Assembly: GCA_040752515.1 (NCBI GenBank)
Contig: JBFMGQ010000001.1
Span: 1 to 64,000, forward strand
DNA length: 64,000 bases
Source of the DNA: Tenuifilum sp040752515
Lineage (GTDB): Bacteria > Bacteroidota > Bacteroidia > Bacteroidales > Tenuifilaceae
Direction of reading: 5' to 3'
Shown here: positions 35,399 to 44,817 of the stretch, piece after piece
Numbering within the stretch: the first letter of the stretch is position 1
Layout of the letters: each line of letters begins with the position of its first letter
Notes under the pieces: model-generated
Database searches by the model: none
What the model was told of the DNA's origin: nothing
Seen by the model: only the letters and a program-made list of their open reading frames with translations
Position numbers and translations under genes: made by a program

Positions 35399-36328
35399 CT
35401 ACTTAGCTAGCAAATCGACAATGGCATTTTCCAATTTAGGAAAGTTCCACTTAAAACCTAACTGAACTAACCGTTCCGGTTTAACGGGTTGATTGGCCAA
35501 GAGCACCTCGTTGGCCATATTTCCGGGTAATATCCGCAGCAAGAACCTTGGAATGCGCAAAAGCATAGGCCTGTGGTAAAAATCTGCCACTTGCCTTGCT
35601 ATATCGGCATAGCTATTGGAAGCAGGCGCAGTAAGGTTAAATGCTCCCGATGCCGCTGGATTATCCATTAGGAATTTTATTGCCCTTACATGGTCCAATA
35701 TATGTATCCATGGAACGATATTTTCCCCATCGCCCAGCATTGCACCAACAAAGTATCGGGTTGGCTTTACAATCTTAGGTAAAAAAACACCATTACTCGA
35801 GAGCACTATCCCCGTTCGGATAATAAGCAAACGAGTAGCATTAGCGCAGGCAAGGGCTTCGTTCTCCCATTCGTTTACCAAAGACGATAAAAAGCCACTT
35901 CCAACGGGGGAATTCTCTGTTAAAACGTTGCTGCTATTATACGGATATATTCCTACTGCCGATGCCTGCACAAACACCTTGGGCGGATTTTTACAAGAAT
36001 TAACGGCTTGTGCTAATGCGCGGGTTGGCAGTATTCGGCTTTCAGCTATTCGCTTTCGGTTTTGCTTTGTCCAAAGTGTTGCAATGTTATGGCCTGCAAG
36101 ATTAATTACAGCCGTTGTGTTCTCCAATAACGACACAAGCGCGTTATCGGGTTTTCCAATCCATTCAACAATATCAACATTACTGCCCGAAGACAGAACC
36201 TTAGATGGATTTCGGGTAAGTAGTTTTACCCTATAGCCATCGCTGGCTAGTAAAGGAACCAGCCAACTTCCAATAAGTCCGGTTCCGCCAGCTACTACGG
36301 CAACTTTATTATCATTAGTATTTAACAT
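35399..36328 (-). CDS. TIGR01777-family NAD-dependent epimerase (SDR39U1/YfcH-like)
   Basis: A 309-residue extended short-chain dehydrogenase fold: VAVVAGGTGLIGSWLVPLLA at the start, then AVINLAGHNIATLWTKQNRK (a family signature region) and VFVQASAVGIYPYNSS. The C-terminal DUF1731-like tail (ANQPVKPERLVQLGFKWNFP) is diagnostic. The reaction is not established for the family. Its ATG overlaps the stop of the upstream lipoprotein gene by one base. Confidence 0.88.
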   Translation of the reverse strand: MLNTNDNKVAVVAGGTGLIGSWLVPLLASDGYRVKLLTRNPSKVLSSGSNVDIVEWIGKPDNALVSLLENTTAVINLAGHNIATLWTKQNRKRIAESRILPTRALAQAVNSCKNPPKVFVQASAVGIYPYNSSNVLTENSPVGSGFLSSLVNEWENEALACANATRLLIIRTGIVLSSNGVFLPKIVKPTRYFVGAMLGDGENIVPWIHILDHVRAIKFLMDNPAASGAFNLTAPASNSYADIARQVADFYHRPMLLRIPRFLLRILPGNMANEVLLANQPVKPERLVQLGFKWNFPKLENAIVDLLAK

Positions 36329-37053
36329 TACCTTACAATTTCAACCCATGCATTATCAATGATTTTTAATGCCGATGTAAAAGTAGTAATATCGCGATTA
36401 ACATCGCCATTAGCTCCGGAAGGATTACTATGGCCAACAGGTTTGAAATAGAATCGATTTTCAGTTGAATTCGTGCTAACCAAAGCTTCGTAAATCAGTG
36501 CTGGTTGACCCGATGTGGCATACTCCTCATCGCCCGGGAAACGATTGTTGTGCCAGTAGCTGTTGAAATCCCAGGGCTTGTTTACTTCCATTACAACCTT
36601 TAGCTCTACCATTTCAGTTGGAAGTATCGTTTTTAGAGCAAATGAACCCGATGGGGTTGCTCCACTGAATGCGTCGATGTTTTGAGTAGATTTTGAGGAG
36701 TTAGCAGATGTTAAGTTTTTCCATCGTGGCAAGGCAGCCGGCCTACTACGCTCACCCGGTAGCCACTTGCCTTTATCGTAAACTCCGTAACGGAAAATGC
36801 CTGTTGAAATGGACTGCGAAGCGTATAGTGTGCCCATAAAATTGCCGTTAACATCTTCTACCCAAATAGCCATAATGGGGTATTTATACTCCTGACCTCC
36901 AATTACCGTAATTTGAACAGGAATACCATTGCTGAATGGTGATGTTGTTAACTCCTGAGTTACTACTTGGGTTTGTGTTTGGTTTGTGGTTTTACACGAC
37001 TGCCATACCATAAACCCCAAAAATGTTGATATGATTAGGAATACTAATTTCAT
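36328..37053 (-). CDS. Lipoprotein of unknown function (possibly DUF2271-like)
   Basis: A 241-residue protein with a lipoprotein signal ending at Cys 20 (FLGFMVWQSC). The mature part has a compact beta-rich domain with YPIMAIWVEDVNGNFMGTLY, AALPRWKNLTSAN, AFSGATPSGSFALKT and YWHNNRFPGDEEYATSGQPA. The IWVEDVNGNF stretch recalls DUF2271 proteins, but I am not certain. It is encoded 12 bases after a TonB receptor and overlaps the epimerase gene, so the three form an operon; a role next to the receptor on the cell surface is plausible. Confidence 0.6.
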   Translation of the reverse strand: MKLVFLIISTFLGFMVWQSCKTTNQTQTQVVTQELTTSPFSNGIPVQITVIGGQEYKYPIMAIWVEDVNGNFMGTLYASQSISTGIFRYGVYDKGKWLPGERSRPAALPRWKNLTSANSSKSTQNIDAFSGATPSGSFALKTILPTEMVELKVVMEVNKPWDFNSYWHNNRFPGDEEYATSGQPALIYEALVSTNSTENRFYFKPVGHSNPSGANGDVNRDITTFTSALKIIDNAWVEIVR

Positions 37054-37065
37054 TTTTTTGCTGTT

Positions 37066-39471
37066 TTAGAATTCTACAATTACACCAATTGTTGGCAATA
37101 CTGTTCCACCACCGCTTCCCTCAACCTTTTTAAGCAGGTAACGCGAAGAGTCGTTGGGGTCAACCACCGGGTTTCCATTAGTATCGGTAACAGTGGTGTA
37201 AAGCGGCGGTCTGTCGCCCTGAAAGTTGTAAACATTCTGAATATCGATATAGATATTAAGCATCCACGAATTGAAGAAATACGACTTATCGACACGAATA
37301 TCGAGCTGATGGAACGACGATAATCGGTTACTGTTAAAGCGGGAATAATCGAGCGAAGGTTGACGTTGCACATCCCAAACATTTATAAGCGACGAGGTAG
37401 TCAAATCGTAGGGTGTATAGGGTGGTCCACCAACAAACCGCCACTTAAAACCAAAGTCCCAGCCCTTTTTGAAAGAACGGGTAGCCGTAATGGTAAGCAG
37501 ATGGCGGTTATCCCACGATGTGGGTATCCAACTGCCGGTAGGCTTAAGACTACTATTCATAAGGCTTGTCTCGCTCCGTACCAATGTATAGGAAATCAAG
37601 GAGTTAAAGCCTAACAGTTTTTTATTACGGTATAGGAGCTCCACTCCATAGGATCGCCCTTTGCCGGTTGAAACCAACGGCTCATCGCCAAAGGTTCCAT
37701 AATCGGCACTTTTGCTCGAAATGGATACTGAATCGTTAAGCGAGACGGGATACTTATCGTAAAATTTCAAGAAACCCTCAACGGTTAGTTGGCTGGCCTC
37801 AGTGGGTTGCCACTCAAAACCAGCCATTAAATGATCAGACTGGATAAAAGTTATTCCGTTAATTTTATTAACAAGCGTTCCCGCTGGGTTGGCAAACCCT
37901 AAGGCGGTATAGGGCGGTAGCTGATAATACCTACCCACGTTCATATTAAGAAAAACGTTAGGTTTCAACTTATATGAAAGCGATAATCGGGGGCTTACCT
38001 GTTTAAACAGGTTGTTCATCTCCGAAGAGTAACTGCTGGCATCGGCCCTAAGCCCTAACGAAACCGTAAGGTTATTCAGAAAAACCCTGTTTACCTGCCC
38101 AAAAACGTTCCACTTGAACAAATCCAGGTTGGTTTTATAAGTATCGGGGGTATAGGTTGACCCCACAAACTTTGCCCTAAATGTTGAGTTGTAGTAACGG
38201 GCATATTCCAAACCGGCACCGTAGTTTACGTTGAGCTTACTTAAACTTAAATCGCGTTCATAGCGCAACTTATTTTCTGCCTCCCACGAGGTGTAATCGA
38301 GTAATTTTGGGAGGTCATCATCGTTGTTGGTGAACTTATACTGTCGGTTATTCAACATGTTTCGGCTTACAACCAAGGTATGGTAGCCGTTGTTGGCATA
38401 GTGCTTGTAAACTGTTCCCAAAGTATAGTTCCATTGGGTGTTAACCGGCAAATAGCCAAGTATGTAACGTTGATACTCATCGGGATTCTTAAGTTCAAGG
38501 TTCAGGTCAAACTCATCAATAGCGCCAAGCCCAATAATGGTAATTTCATTTTTTTCATCAATTCGGGTTTTGGTTTTGAACTGAAAGTCGTTGTAGGTTG
38601 GCAGAAATGGCAGCCCTAATGCATTGAAAAGGAATTGCAGGTATGAACGACGGGCCGAGAAAATCATGGTTGTGTTCCTGTTCATAGGGCCATCGAGCGT
38701 TAGTGCCAAATCCGATGCACCAACCGCAGCCTTTACTTTTAAACGCTCATTGTTCCCGTCAATTTGACGAAAATCGAGAACCGAGCTAAGCGCATTCCCT
38801 TTTGACGCGGGGAAAGCACCAGAATAAAAATTGACTTCCCGAACAAAATCGACATTGATAATGCCAACAGGCCCACCCGAAGAGCCCTGCGTGGCAAAAT
38901 GGTTCAGGTTGGGTATTTCAACGCCATCGAGGTAGAAACGATTCTCATTAGGCCCACCACCACGAACAATAACATCGTTACGGTAAGCAAGCGAAGGTGC
39001 TACACCCGGTAGAGACTGAATTACACGACTAATATCGCGATTACCACCTGGGTTTCGCTCAATCTCATCGATTCCAATTCGACGCAACGATAGGGGGGCC
39101 TCCTCGCTCCTACGAAAAGGTGACGCTTTAACCACAACGCCTTCAATTTCAAAAGGAGCCTCATCCAAAGCGATATCAACATAAACATTCTTTGAACGGG
39201 TTACCATTATAGCTTCCGACACGTAAGGCTTATAGCCTATAGCCGTAACCCGCAATTCTATCCAACCTGGTTCAAGCCCAGCAATAACAAAGTTGCCATC
39301 AAAATCGGACGTGGTACCAATGGTTGTACCAAATACTATGACGTTAGCAAAGGGGATTGGCTCATTGTTTTTGCTATCAAAAACCCTTCCCTTTATCATG
39401 CCCTTATCCTGGGCAGTGAGGATATTTATTGCCAAAAACGAAAGTAGTATTAATAGTATTTTTCGCAACAT
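37066..39471 (-). CDS. TonB-dependent receptor with CarboxypepD_reg-like N-terminus
   Basis: An 801-residue protein. The start at 39471 gives a clear signal peptide (MLRKILLILLSFLAINILTA); the frame remains open upstream to 39498 but adds only a polar leader. A CarboxypepD_reg-like domain follows (NEPIPFANVIVFGTTIGTTS), then a plug (VIQSLPGVAPSLAYRNDVIV; RFYLDGVEIPNLNHFATQGS) and the barrel, ending VLPTIGVIVEF. It has neither a SusD nor a DUF4249 partner; the lipoprotein downstream may take that place. The substrate is unknown. Confidence 0.88.
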   Translation of the reverse strand: MLRKILLILLSFLAINILTAQDKGMIKGRVFDSKNNEPIPFANVIVFGTTIGTTSDFDGNFVIAGLEPGWIELRVTAIGYKPYVSEAIMVTRSKNVYVDIALDEAPFEIEGVVVKASPFRRSEEAPLSLRRIGIDEIERNPGGNRDISRVIQSLPGVAPSLAYRNDVIVRGGGPNENRFYLDGVEIPNLNHFATQGSSGGPVGIINVDFVREVNFYSGAFPASKGNALSSVLDFRQIDGNNERLKVKAAVGASDLALTLDGPMNRNTTMIFSARRSYLQFLFNALGLPFLPTYNDFQFKTKTRIDEKNEITIIGLGAIDEFDLNLELKNPDEYQRYILGYLPVNTQWNYTLGTVYKHYANNGYHTLVVSRNMLNNRQYKFTNNDDDLPKLLDYTSWEAENKLRYERDLSLSKLNVNYGAGLEYARYYNSTFRAKFVGSTYTPDTYKTNLDLFKWNVFGQVNRVFLNNLTVSLGLRADASSYSSEMNNLFKQVSPRLSLSYKLKPNVFLNMNVGRYYQLPPYTALGFANPAGTLVNKINGITFIQSDHLMAGFEWQPTEASQLTVEGFLKFYDKYPVSLNDSVSISSKSADYGTFGDEPLVSTGKGRSYGVELLYRNKKLLGFNSLISYTLVRSETSLMNSSLKPTGSWIPTSWDNRHLLTITATRSFKKGWDFGFKWRFVGGPPYTPYDLTTSSLINVWDVQRQPSLDYSRFNSNRLSSFHQLDIRVDKSYFFNSWMLNIYIDIQNVYNFQGDRPPLYTTVTDTNGNPVVDPNDSSRYLLKKVEGSGGGTVLPTIGVIVEF

Positions 39472-39867
39472 AGATTGATTGTTTTCAATAAACAACACAC
39501 CACGATGTGTTTTGTTTAATGTTTCAAATCTTTCCCCTGTTTAAATATATTAAATATTTCAATTTCATTAAACATTATTGCCTGTTTTTTTCAATATCGT
39601 TAACCGGAGTGCCAGGAATTTCCAAATTTATGGAACTTGGGTTTAGTAAGCATGTAGTTCATGCAGGCAGAAACTGTCCTAGCCCTTTATACCCAAATCA
39701 TAAGCCCTGACAAAATCACCACACAATCCGTTCAGGTCATTATATTTAGAATACGATTGTTGAAAAAACAACCTCGATACAATAGGATTATTTCACCAAC
39801 AAGTATTTTCTTTACAATCCAATGAATAGCTTTCAGAAAGTTGTTGAAGGCACTTCTGTTTATAGCA
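39472..39867. other. Intergenic region without recognised content
   Basis: An AT-rich spacer between two minus-strand operons. A short open frame on the plus strand (39507-39710) has no domain and is not supported. No terminator hairpin after tlyA and no TAnnTTTG element for the TonB receptor could be identified. Confidence 0.4.
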
Positions 39868-40659
39868 TTAAATACTTTTGTTTAGCTCAAAGGCATTATT
39901 CACAACCGATTTAATATCGGGCATAACTTTAGGCGAACGGTCAAAAAGTGCAAGATACTCAATGTTATAGCCTTTACCCTTAAGCGGTGCAAATGTAATA
40001 TGTTGCAGGTGTAAGTTGTGCTGGGCAAAGCATTTTGCCACGTTCTCAATTACCATCTCATGAACCTTCTTATCCTTTACTATACCATTTTTCCCTATGT
40101 ATTCCTTACCTGCCTCAAACTGTGGTTTAATTAGTAGCACCATAAACCCATCGGGTTTAAGGAAATTAACCATGTGCTGAGCAACCTGAGTAAGGGAAAT
40201 AAACGAAAGGTCGGCAGTTACAATATCGACATGTGTGCCCAATGCCGATATATCAAGAGTGCGGATATCGGTTTTTTCCAGCGAGCAAACGCTCGAATGG
40301 CTGGACAATGAGGCATCGAGCTGATTGGTTCCAACATCAACCGCCCAAATAAACCTTGCGCCATGCTGCAAGGCACAAAAAGTAAATCCCCCGGTTGACG
40401 CTCCCACATCGAGCACCAACTTCCCAGAAAAATCGAGACCAAATTCATCGATTGCCTTTTGGAGTTTAAGCTCTCCGCGGCTAAAAAAATTGCTTAAGTT
40501 TTCCGATAGTTCAACTGTATCGTTATCGGAAACCAGGTAAGCTGGTTTAGTAACCTTTGCTCCATTCACTAAAACCTTACCAGCCACAATGTGGGCTTTT
40601 GCATGCTCGCGTGAACGGCAAAGCCCTTTTTCAACCAAATATACATCAAGCCTTCCCAT
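39868..40659 (-). CDS. tlyA: TlyA-family rRNA 2'-O-methyltransferase (S4-FtsJ)
   Basis: A 263-residue protein. The start at 40659 (MGRLDVYLVEKGLCRSREHA) gives the normal S4 RNA-binding N-terminus (VAGKVLVNGAKVTKPAYLVS). The FtsJ-like methyltransferase follows: KLVLDVGASTGGFTFCALQH (SAM site), WAVDVGTNQLDASL, and ADLSFISLTQVAQHMVNFL with LLIKPQFEAGKEY. TlyA methylates cytidines in 16S and/or 23S rRNA. It overlaps the upstream HEAT-like gene by 14 bases, indicating translational coupling. Confidence 0.92.
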   Translation of the reverse strand: MGRLDVYLVEKGLCRSREHAKAHIVAGKVLVNGAKVTKPAYLVSDNDTVELSENLSNFFSRGELKLQKAIDEFGLDFSGKLVLDVGASTGGFTFCALQHGARFIWAVDVGTNQLDASLSSHSSVCSLEKTDIRTLDISALGTHVDIVTADLSFISLTQVAQHMVNFLKPDGFMVLLIKPQFEAGKEYIGKNGIVKDKKVHEMVIENVAKCFAQHNLHLQHITFAPLKGKGYNIEYLALFDRSPKVMPDIKSVVNNAFELNKSI

Positions 40660-41215
40660 TCCTATCCTTTGATTTGGCAATTCGTTTAACCATTGCCCTA
40701 ACGCCAGGTGTTGCATCGATTTGAATTAGCCTGATGGTGTTAGGCAATTCTTCCGCTACCCAGTGGCGGTGAGTGGACAAAACTGATAGCATTTCAAGGC
40801 AGTGAGTCCTAACGCTAACGGGCACATCGCTGCTAAATAACCAGTCGTAACAGGCCTCAATCAACCGCTCAACCTCACTACCTCGGGCATCAATCCAACC
40901 CGATAGTTTAGCTTGATTAGAGACCAGCCATATTTTGAATAGCTTGCAAAAGTGCCGCCTAACTGAGTTATTTCGCAATTCGGGAATTAGCCCTAAAAGC
41001 CTTTCGGCATAAACATCTAAAAGCGAACGGTTTCCCATAAGGCAACTCTCTAAAACCCATGCCGCATGAAATGCCAACTCACTATTATCGGATGTGCTCA
41101 GTTCAAATAGAATGTCGATACCCTGCGGATGAACTGAAAAAAAAGATGCCAGTTGCTGCACTTCGCTTTTACGAAGTGAGTATTTTAGCCGTTCGGTTAG
41201 GTTATCGATATCCAT
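40646..41215 (-). CDS. HEAT-like helical repeat protein, function unknown
   Basis: A 189-residue, all-helical protein with HEAT/ARM-like pairs (ILFELSTSDNSELAFHAAWV; CKLFKIWLVSNQAKL; VSVRTHCLEMLSVLSTHRHW). No catalytic motif was seen. It is encoded directly before tlyA with overlap and follows a good -7 element, so the two are one transcript. It may be a scaffold linked to the ribosomal methyltransferase, but nothing in the sequence shows this. Confidence 0.7.
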   Translation of the reverse strand: MDIDNLTERLKYSLRKSEVQQLASFFSVHPQGIDILFELSTSDNSELAFHAAWVLESCLMGNRSLLDVYAERLLGLIPELRNNSVRRHFCKLFKIWLVSNQAKLSGWIDARGSEVERLIEACYDWLFSSDVPVSVRTHCLEMLSVLSTHRHWVAEELPNTIRLIQIDATPGVRAMVKRIAKSKDRNGKA

Positions 41216-41229
41216 AAAAGATTAAACTA

Positions 41230-41237
41230 CAAATTTA
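41230..41237 (-). promoter_or_regulatory. Candidate -7 element of the HEAT-tlyA operon
   Basis: The minus strand reads TAAATTTG, an exact TAnnTTTG match, 15 bases before the ATG at 41215. It lies only a few bases from the start of the divergent DUF364 gene. No -33 at the standard distance was found. Confidence 0.35.
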
Positions 41238-41241
41238 GCGT

Positions 41242-41949
41242 ATGCCTGATAATTACGATATACTTGAACAACTTTTTGAGAAGGCAAAAGGTATAAAACC
41301 CATTAGCGATGCTCAATTTACCTTTGGCGAAAAATACGTAGCAGCTATGATTAACGGTGGGCAGATTGGTGTATGCGCCACGCTTAACGTCAAAGTTCAC
41401 CAAAGTCATATCAGCAACATCGATTTCAGCAAGGCTGAGTACCGTGTGGTTGCGAATGCCTTTGCCAATGCATCGCTGAACTACCTTAGCAAACCCGACG
41501 GTTACGGTGATATTTTTGATGTGGTTGACTTTACCCGCTTCGCCAATCCGGTAATGATAGGGTACTTTGGCTCGCTGGTTCAGAAGCTACAAGGCAAGGG
41601 AGTGAGTCCTGTTGTTTTTGATATCGACCAGCACGATGCACCGGTACTGCCCATGGAAAAACAGCACGAATACCTAACGCAAGCCGACTGCGTGATACTT
41701 ACCTCAACCAGTCTTGGGAATGGCACCTTTGGTGGCATAGCCAAAGCCGTTAGTCCCAAATGCTCCATTTACATGCTTGGCCCCTCCACCCCACTCGACG
41801 ACCTAATGTTCACCATACCACAGGTAAAGGGCTTATTTGGCTCAATTTTCCCAGTTAATAACACCGAAACCCTCAGCCTCATAGCCCAAGGCTATGGCAC
41901 CAGGGGTTTTATGCATACCATGCGGAAAGTTTATAGGGTAAAAACATAA
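41242..41949 (+). CDS. DUF364 (putative heavy-metal chelation) domain protein
   Basis: A 235-residue protein that fits DUF364: an N-terminal DUF4213-like part (AQFTFGEKYVAAMINGGQIG; VANAFANASLNYLSKPDGYG) and a Rossmann-like C-terminal half (MIGYFGSLVQKLQGKGVSPV; DCVILTSTSLGNGTFGGIAK; MLGPSTPLDDLMF). The family is linked by others to metal chelation or cofactor handling, but the activity is unproven. It is divergent from the HEAT-tlyA operon and converges on the S46 peptidase with a shared terminator. Confidence 0.8.
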   Translation: MPDNYDILEQLFEKAKGIKPISDAQFTFGEKYVAAMINGGQIGVCATLNVKVHQSHISNIDFSKAEYRVVANAFANASLNYLSKPDGYGDIFDVVDFTRFANPVMIGYFGSLVQKLQGKGVSPVVFDIDQHDAPVLPMEKQHEYLTQADCVILTSTSLGNGTFGGIAKAVSPKCSIYMLGPSTPLDDLMFTIPQVKGLFGSIFPVNNTETLSLIAQGYGTRGFMHTMRKVYRVKT

Positions 41950-41963
41950 GCATTCCAACCAAA

Positions 41964-41996
41964 AAACGCTTAGCTTCATTCAGAAGCTAAGCGTTT
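41964..41996. terminator. Strong bidirectional terminator
   Basis: A perfect 14-bp stem, AAACGCTTAGCTTC with GAAGCTAAGCGTTT, and loop ATTCA, in the gap between two convergent genes. On the minus strand six T follow, so it mainly ends the S46-peptidase operon; on the plus strand the trailing sequence is less T-rich. Confidence 0.85.
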
Positions 41997-42019
41997 AAGT
42001 TTCTGCTAAAATTTACCTT

Positions 42020-44179
42020 TTACTGTAAAATTACCATCTCGTTAATCAGATTTTTTGCGCCAGCATACTTATCGATAATAAATAGTGCGTAGCGGATATC
42101 GAGCGAGATATTTCGGCAGTAGTTAGGATCAAACATCACGTCGCTCATGGTGCTTTCCCAGCAACGGTCAAAGTTTACACCAATAAGGTTGCCTTCGGCA
42201 TCGAGAACGGGACTACCTGAGTTGCCCCCTGTGGTGTGGTTTGATGCTATAAATGCCACAGGCACTGTGCCGTTAATGGCATAGGGGCCAAAGTCCTTTG
42301 CTTTATATAGCTCAATTAGGCGTTTTGGCGGAACATAATCGGGAACGTTTTGCTGCTGCGATTTTTCATAAATACCATCGATAGTTGTGTAGTAGTCGTA
42401 AACCACTCCATCGCGCGGGCTAAAGCCACCTACCTTGCCGTAGGCAATTCGCAGGGTTGAGTTGGCATCGGGGAAGAAACGTTTGTCGGGTTGCATACGC
42501 ATTAGGCCCTCCACATAGGTGCGGTAAAGGATTTCGAGACTATCAGTAATTTCAAAGTATCGTTTTTGAACGTTTTGGCGGTAAAAATCCTCAAACTCAA
42601 AGTATATACTGAAGATTGGGTCGTTCAGGAACTCACGCGCACTGGTACTGTCGATATCGTTCAAAAGGGTTAAAACCCTAACGCTATCGGCAAAAGCGGT
42701 TTGCGAGTATATTTGTCCCGCAATTTGTCGCCAGTTACCCGACTGCAATATGAGCTTATTCAAAAATTCAGGCTTTAATTCCGCAGGAACACGCTCATGG
42801 TAAGCCTGCATCAAAGCAGCAAAAACCTCCTTGTCCACATCTAGTTCAAAATCCTTGAAAAAATCGCGAATATAATCCTTTAAGCGTTCACGCTGCTCAA
42901 TTAACTTCTCTTTATCAGCTTTTGGGTCAATAGCCATGCTCAGTAACCTCTCGAAACGCGAAGCAAAACTGAGCAATTCAACTCCGTAAACAGCCTCGTT
43001 GCGGTAATCCACAACCAAAGATAGTGGTGCCAATTCAGAGTATAGATTTTGAAACTTTGGCAACAACCATCCATATTGCTCCTTAAGTTCGGGGTTAGTA
43101 GCAGCCCATGCTGCAAACATGCTTTCAAGTTCTTGTTTTTTGGCAACCGCATCTAATCGGCGAAGCCCCATGGTCTCACCTATCCACTTTTTCCATGCAT
43201 TGGCAACCCGCGCATGCTTTGCAGCATACTTTATGGCAATGGTATCGTTTGCATCCATGAAGCTTTTGAAGATTGACAGGCGGATATCGCGAAGTCCAAT
43301 CTTATTGGGATTGCTCTGATTAATCAGCAGGCTAACAGCATGTGATGTGATAAACTGCTGGGTGCGTCCCGGAAATCCGTAAACTAAGGTAAAATCACCC
43401 TCCTTAACGCCTCTCATCGATATTTTAAAAAACTTTTTGGGTTTGTAAGGCACATTGCTTGGTGAGTAGGGTGCAGGGTTATTGTTCTTATCGGCATAAA
43501 TGCGGAAAAGCGAGAAGTCGCCGGTATGGCGGGGCCAAACCCAATTATCGGTATCGCCGCCAAACTTGCCTATGGCATCAGGGGGTGTTCCCACCAACCG
43601 AACATCTTTATAAACCTGGTAAACAAACATGTAATACTGGTTTCCATAGTAAAATGGGCGAACAATAGCCTCGTATCCAACGCCTTCCTTTTCGGCCAAT
43701 TGGATTAAGCTATCGGCAACCTGCTGGATACTCTTTGAGCGTTCACGTTCGTTCATGCCTGGGGTAACCTTTTTCAGCACACGGTCGGTAACATCATCCA
43801 TGCGCACCAGAAATTTCACCTCCAAGCCGGGATTTGGAAGTTCGTCGGCACGGGAAGCAGCCCAAAAACCATTGGCTAAAAGGTTATTCTCAACGGTTGA
43901 ATGCGACTGAATTTCGGGGTATCCACAATGGTGATTGGTAATCAATAACCCCTCAGCCGAAATGAGCTCGCCGGTGCAACCTCCACCAAACTGCACGATA
44001 GCATCCTTAAGGCTTGAGCCATTAACATTGTATAGGTCTTCGGCAGTAAGCCTAAAGCCCATCCGCTGCATCTCCGCTATATTTTTACCAATGAGCATGG
44101 GTATCCACATACCTTCATCGGCAATTCCTTTGAAAACAAGGAATAGGGAAAGAACTACAAAAAGGAATGCTTTTCTCAT
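42020..44179 (-). CDS. S46-family dipeptidyl-peptidase, DPP11-like
   Basis: A 719-residue protein with a signal peptide (MRKAFLFVVLSLFLVFKGIA). The chymotrypsin-like catalytic residues are visible: His in TNHHCGY (residues 83-84) and Ser 654 in TGGNSGSPV. The S1-determining position is Arg 672 in GVNFDRCWE. In Porphyromonas gingivalis DPP11 an Arg at the equivalent site gives specificity for Asp/Glu at P1, while DPP7 has Gly. I therefore infer an acidic-residue dipeptidyl peptidase acting in the periplasm. It is the last gene of a five-gene minus-strand operon; a strong terminator follows. Confidence 0.93.
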   Translation of the reverse strand: MRKAFLFVVLSLFLVFKGIADEGMWIPMLIGKNIAEMQRMGFRLTAEDLYNVNGSSLKDAIVQFGGGCTGELISAEGLLITNHHCGYPEIQSHSTVENNLLANGFWAASRADELPNPGLEVKFLVRMDDVTDRVLKKVTPGMNERERSKSIQQVADSLIQLAEKEGVGYEAIVRPFYYGNQYYMFVYQVYKDVRLVGTPPDAIGKFGGDTDNWVWPRHTGDFSLFRIYADKNNNPAPYSPSNVPYKPKKFFKISMRGVKEGDFTLVYGFPGRTQQFITSHAVSLLINQSNPNKIGLRDIRLSIFKSFMDANDTIAIKYAAKHARVANAWKKWIGETMGLRRLDAVAKKQELESMFAAWAATNPELKEQYGWLLPKFQNLYSELAPLSLVVDYRNEAVYGVELLSFASRFERLLSMAIDPKADKEKLIEQRERLKDYIRDFFKDFELDVDKEVFAALMQAYHERVPAELKPEFLNKLILQSGNWRQIAGQIYSQTAFADSVRVLTLLNDIDSTSAREFLNDPIFSIYFEFEDFYRQNVQKRYFEITDSLEILYRTYVEGLMRMQPDKRFFPDANSTLRIAYGKVGGFSPRDGVVYDYYTTIDGIYEKSQQQNVPDYVPPKRLIELYKAKDFGPYAINGTVPVAFIASNHTTGGNSGSPVLDAEGNLIGVNFDRCWESTMSDVMFDPNYCRNISLDIRYALFIIDKYAGAKNLINEMVILQ

Positions 44180-44195
44180 AGCTATTTTAATTTTT

Positions 44196-44804
44196 CTATT
44201 TTGACATCGAAGTAATGAAAGAGATTAATTGTGAATGCAGGGTATGAATGGGAAGACCCATTACATTGAAGTAAGAACCATCGATACGCTCTACACCCAC
44301 GTAACCAATCCATTCCTGTACGCCGTAAGCCCCTGCTTTATCAAAGGGTTTATAGTTATCTACATAGTAATCTATTTCTTCCATGCTAAGACGCTTGAAG
44401 TAAACCTCAGTTACAGCATCAAAAACCCTTTCGGAGTTCTTGGATTTTAGGCAAACACCGGTAATTACAGTATGCGACTTGTTCGATAAAGCACTAAGGA
44501 TAAGGCGTGCATCGGCAGCATCCTTGGGTTTGCCTATGATTTGGTTACAGCATATTACAACAGTATCGCAGGTGATAAGTATTGTGCTTTCATCGAGTTT
44601 ATCGGCAAAGTAAGCAGCCTTATGCTTAGCCAGAAAAACCGGCACATCGGCCAATGGTAAATTGGCAGGGAATGGTTCCTCGTCGTCGTGATTGGTATCC
44701 CAAATCTCAAAATTGACATCAAGCCCCTTGAGCAGCTCCCGCCTCCTAGGCGATTTTGACGCTAAAACCAATCGCTTCCCCTTCAATAAGTCGTGTAACA
44801 GCAT
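44196..44804 (-). CDS. maf: Maf-family nucleotide pyrophosphatase
   Basis: A 202-residue protein with the Maf opening LVLASKSPRRRELLKGLDVN, the metal-binding TCDTVVICCNQIIGKPKDAA and the C-terminal FDKAGAYGVQEWIGYVGVER. Maf proteins hydrolyse non-canonical or dTTP/UTP-type nucleoside triphosphates and can affect septation. ATG 44804 is used; the preceding in-frame TTG adds one residue. The gene is 13 bases from the UbiA-type gene. Confidence 0.93.
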   Translation of the reverse strand: MLLHDLLKGKRLVLASKSPRRRELLKGLDVNFEIWDTNHDDEEPFPANLPLADVPVFLAKHKAAYFADKLDESTILITCDTVVICCNQIIGKPKDAADARLILSALSNKSHTVITGVCLKSKNSERVFDAVTEVYFKRLSMEEIDYYVDNYKPFDKAGAYGVQEWIGYVGVERIDGSYFNVMGLPIHTLHSQLISFITSMSK

Positions 44805-44817
44805 CAATATAAAACCT

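Noticed and set aside
35616..36236. 206-codon plus-strand open frame
   Set aside because: It is antisense to the TIGR01777 epimerase and shows no protein-like pattern.
39507..39710. 67-codon plus-strand frame in an intergenic region
   Set aside because: No homology pattern, no promoter or signal peptide, and it is composed mainly of AT-rich codons.
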